This document shows, piece after piece, positions 14,886-17,377 of a DNA stretch of 17,377 bases. Below the pieces are notes generated by a model. The model worked only from the letters and a program-made list of their open reading frames with translations, made no database searches and was not told where the DNA came from. Made by a program: the position numbers and the translations under genes. Origin of the DNA: Rhodospirillales bacterium (lineage in GTDB: Bacteria; Pseudomonadota; Alphaproteobacteria; QKFK01; SZUA-500); NCBI GenBank assembly GCA_003252195.1, contig QKFK01000231.1, forward strand, positions 1 to 17,377. The letters run 5' to 3'. Every line of letters begins with the position of its first letter. Position 1 is the stretch's first letter.

Positions 14886-15262
14886 GTGCCTTGTTAGAGA
14901 GATGCTCCATCCTAAACTAATTAGGATTTATGGTTGACTTATTTGTTCTTAGTCACGTCCTTATATGGAAAGGCAAGTTGCAAAATGGAGAGGTGCATCT
15001 TGTTTGGTATGCTTGTTTATGTTCAGTATCGAGTTGATGTGTAATAATGACAAAATAGTGCGTGTTCAATTGTGTAGTTACAAGCGGTTTGGCTTGCTTG
15101 GAAGGTTCTTGTGTTTGATAGATTAATTTATCTGATTGAGTGTTAGGTGTTAAATGTTGCTGAAGGCTTTCTAATCGGTTGCGTAAGACTAACATGATGA
15201 ATCTATCTGTTTGCACGGGTGTTGCTCAAACCTCTTGCTATAGGTGGTGTTACGCTCAAAAC
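14886..15262. other. Gene-free stretch with strong G+T bias on the plus strand
   Basis: No gene is recognised. The only sizeable open frame (15216-14953, minus, GTG start, 87 codons) has no well-placed Shine-Dalgarno. It encodes a Gln/Thr/His-rich sequence unlike the other proteins here and reads a strand rich in A and C rather than purines. Counting by hand, G+T make up 40 of 60 bases at 15001-15060 and 43 of 60 at 15061-15120. It is flanked by terminators on both sides. It could be a decayed gene, an untranslated RNA or plain spacer. Confidence 0.5.
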
Positions 15263-15291
15263 ATAAAAAAGGCGGGGATTAACCCGCCTTT
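15262..15291 (-). terminator. Terminator of the RND permease gene
   Basis: On the minus strand AAAGGCGGG (15291-15283) pairs with CCCGCCTTT (15276-15268) around a 6-nt loop. The stem runs into six T and then ATGTTTT. It starts 5 bp after the stop codon of the RND gene. Confidence 0.88.
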
Positions 15292-15295
15292 AGTT

Positions 15296-17377
15296 TTAGT
15301 AATTAAAGTCTTTACCTGTTTTTTTGTTTATCCAATTAATAAAGTTTGCCCATAGCACTAAAGCACATGGGGTAACGATAAGAGTTAGGATAGTGGCAAA
15401 GGTTAATCCGCTTACCACCGCTATTGATAAAGATTTCCACCATTGCATTGATGGGGCTCCCATGCTTACGTCACGGTTAACAAAGTCGATATTAACGCTT
15501 AATGCCATAGGTACTAAGCCTAAGATTGTGGTAACTGTGGTTAAGAACACAGGGCGAAGTCTTTGTACGCCAGTTCTTAAGGCCGCTTCAAAAGCAGTTG
15601 GGAATTGTTTTTTTAGTAAGTCATAAGTATCAATAAGTACGATATTATTATTAACCACAATACCTGCTAGAGATATAACGCCAATACCACTCATAACAAT
15701 ACCAAAAGGTTGACCTGTGATGATTAAGCCCCATAAAACACCGACCGTAGATAATATAACCGCCGATAGAATTAATAGAGTTGAGTAAAAGCTGTTAAAC
15801 TGGGTAACTAAAATCAATGCCATTAAGAACATTGCTACAGAAAAAGCCTTAACTAAGAATGCTTGTGATTTTTTCTGTTCTTCATCATCACCCTTATATT
15901 TAACTATAATAGTGTCTTTAAGAGGGTTGTTAGTTAGCCATGTTTTTAACTCTTTTAGCTTTGTGTCGGCAAGCACGCCTGGTAATACATCTGCTTTAAC
16001 TTCTAGTACACGTTTGCTATCTGTGCGGTTGATTTTGCTAACCTTCGGCTTTGGCTTAAGTGTAACAAAGCTAGATATTGGGATAGAGCCACTGCTTGTG
16101 GTGATGCGCAGATTTTGCAATTGAGATATTGAGCGATATTGCTCAGGAAAACGAGTAACAATGTCGATTTCATCGTCGCTATCATCAGGGCGATATGATG
16201 AGAATTTCCACCCATTGGTTACCATCTGAACAATATTACCAAGAGAGCTAACGTCAACATTATATTTTGCTGCTTGAGAACGGTCTATTTCCATTTCCCA
16301 TTCAATACCAGGGATTGGTCTAGAATCTTCTATATCGCTTAATTCACCTATTGCGTTCATTCCTTTAACAATGTGAGCAACGGCATCAGGAAGCTCTGTG
16401 TAGTCACGTGAAGATAATTCTATAACGATTGGTTTATCTTTAGAAGGACCATGCTTTTCTTCCGATATCTCTATAACAACGCCAGGCATATTTTCAAGGC
16501 GCTTACGAATTTCGCCAAGGACAACCGAAGCTTTTCTTCTTATTTGCCAATCTTTGAATTCTAAATTTATATAACCAATTACATCTTCTGATGAGTTGCG
16601 TGGTTGAGTGCCTACACGAGTGTATACTGTTTTAAAATCATCTAAATCGTCAATCTTTTGTTCAACTTCTTTAAAGATGGCATCTTTTTCATCGATGGAT
16701 AAATTACCTCTAGCGTGAACTTTAACTGTAGCATTCTCAGGCTCAATATGAGGAAAGAACTCAATTCCTTTTCCTAAAACGCCATATGATATTTGAGAGA
16801 TTATCAATATTACAAAAGCGCTTAGAACAATCTTGCCTGGGTGTGATAATGCAGATTTTAATATATGGGCATAAACACCTGTTGGTCCGCCAATCTCTGT
16901 AACATCACCTTTTTCGCTAGCGGCTAATGCTCTCATAACTTTTGGGTTGGCATTACCTGCTTTGCCAAAAATTGCTCCAAATGTTGGTATGAATATTAAA
17001 GCCATTATTAATGAGGCTGTTAATGAGCATAAAACCGTTATTGGCATATAGCGCATGAACTCACCTACAATACCAGTCCAAAAGGCAAGAGGTAAGAATG
17101 CTGCTAATGTGGTAGCTGTTGACGCAATAACAGGCCATGCCATACGTTTTGATGCAAGGGCGTAAGCGGTCTTTTTATCAATGCCCTCTGTCATCTTTCT
17201 ATCGGCAAATTCTGTTACCACGATTGCACCGTCAACTAACATACCAACAGACAAAATAAGACCAAATAACACCACCATATTAATGGTGTAACCCATAACG
17301 CTAATTGCTAAAATTGCCATCAAGAAAGAACCAGGGATAGATATACCTACTAAAAGCCCAGTTCTAATTCCTAATGC
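15296..17377 (-). CDS. RND-family efflux transporter permease subunit (AcrB-like), N-terminus beyond the window
   Basis: A frame of 693 residues is open to the right edge, so the true start lies outside; AcrB-type proteins are near 1,000-1,050 residues, so about the first third is missing. The visible part begins in the transmembrane region (GISIPGSFLMAILAISVMGY) and runs through the TM4 motif GMLVDGAIVVTEFADRKMTEG. It then passes a large periplasmic loop with FFPHIEPENATVKVHARGN and a second set of membrane helices with FGIVMSGIGVISLAGIVVNNN and RTGVQRLRPVFLTTVTTILGL. Such pumps work as inner-membrane trimers with a periplasmic adaptor and an outer-membrane channel, driven by protons. The Asp pair of TM4 reads Asp-Gly, and the TM10 Lys position reads Asn. 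No adaptor gene is in the window. Confidence 0.93.
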   Translation of the reverse strand, partial: ALGIRTGLLVGISIPGSFLMAILAISVMGYTINMVVLFGLILSVGMLVDGAIVVTEFADRKMTEGIDKKTAYALASKRMAWPVIASTATTLAAFLPLAFWTGIVGEFMRYMPITVLCSLTASLIMALIFIPTFGAIFGKAGNANPKVMRALAASEKGDVTEIGGPTGVYAHILKSALSHPGKIVLSAFVILIISQISYGVLGKGIEFFPHIEPENATVKVHARGNLSIDEKDAIFKEVEQKIDDLDDFKTVYTRVGTQPRNSSEDVIGYINLEFKDWQIRRKASVVLGEIRKRLENMPGVVIEISEEKHGPSKDKPIVIELSSRDYTELPDAVAHIVKGMNAIGELSDIEDSRPIPGIEWEMEIDRSQAAKYNVDVSSLGNIVQMVTNGWKFSSYRPDDSDDEIDIVTRFPEQYRSISQLQNLRITTSSGSIPISSFVTLKPKPKVSKINRTDSKRVLEVKADVLPGVLADTKLKELKTWLTNNPLKDTIIVKYKGDDEEQKKSQAFLVKAFSVAMFLMALILVTQFNSFYSTLLILSAVILSTVGVLWGLIITGQPFGIVMSGIGVISLAGIVVNNNIVLIDTYDLLKKQFPTAFEAALRTGVQRLRPVFLTTVTTILGLVPMALSVNIDFVNRDVSMGAPSMQWWKSLSIAVVSGLTFATILTLIVTPCALVLWANFINWINKKTGKDFNY

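Noticed and set aside
14953..15216. Minus-strand open frame of 87 codons as a gene
   Set aside because: GTG start with no well-placed Shine-Dalgarno, A/C-rich reading strand and unusual composition. Nothing recognisable in the product.
1..17377. CRISPR array, insertion sequence, transposase, prophage or toxin-antitoxin genes
   Set aside because: No regularly spaced repeats, no transposase or integrase motifs, and no terminal inverted repeats with target duplications were seen.

Overview
The window comes from an A+T-rich bacterial genome, most likely an alphaproteobacterium. Three things suggest this: psd and pssA overlapping as a pair, a class IIA-type HAD protein with a DQWGVL motif, and an RND pump subunit with a VDGAIVV motif. 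I associate these with that class from memory; no search was run. Rubrerythrin points to an anaerobic or microaerophilic life. A chemoreceptor at the left edge suggests motility or at least taxis-type signalling. The organism cannot be named from this sequence alone.

Layout: (1) 1-741, minus: 5' part of a Cache-domain chemoreceptor, cut by the window edge. (2) 953-3331, plus: a long U32 protein of the RlhA type with a second, divergent U32-like half. (3) 3394-6736, minus: rubrerythrin, a GntP-family permease and a MOFRL-type glycerate 2-kinase, with hairpins between them. Permease plus kinase reads as a small uptake and phosphorylation module for glycerate or a related sugar acid. (4) 6849-8374, plus: a TatD-family hydrolase overlapping tcdA, which acts on t6A37 of tRNA. 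(5) 8539-10072, minus: a TauE/SafE permease broken by a single-base frameshift, and a membrane-anchored helical sensor-like protein. (6) 10073-10387: a gene-free stretch packed with inverted repeats. (7) 10388-11346, minus: tRNA-Leu(TAA), a terminator, then the HAD protein. (8) 11482-14815, plus: envelope genes, namely a small OmpA-like lipid-free secreted protein, a LysM protein, psd and pssA. (9) 14886-15262: a gene-free stretch with strong G+T bias on the plus strand. (10) 15296-17377, minus: the C-terminal two thirds of an RND efflux permease.

The most notable observations are two recent-looking lesions (the TauE/SafE frameshift and an exact 13-bp tandem duplication that rewrites the end of pssA), the duplicated U32 architecture with two cysteine quartets, and the inverted-repeat cluster near 10.1-10.4 kb. 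I did not find convincing evidence of a wholly new multi-gene system. Most of the window is housekeeping and envelope biology.
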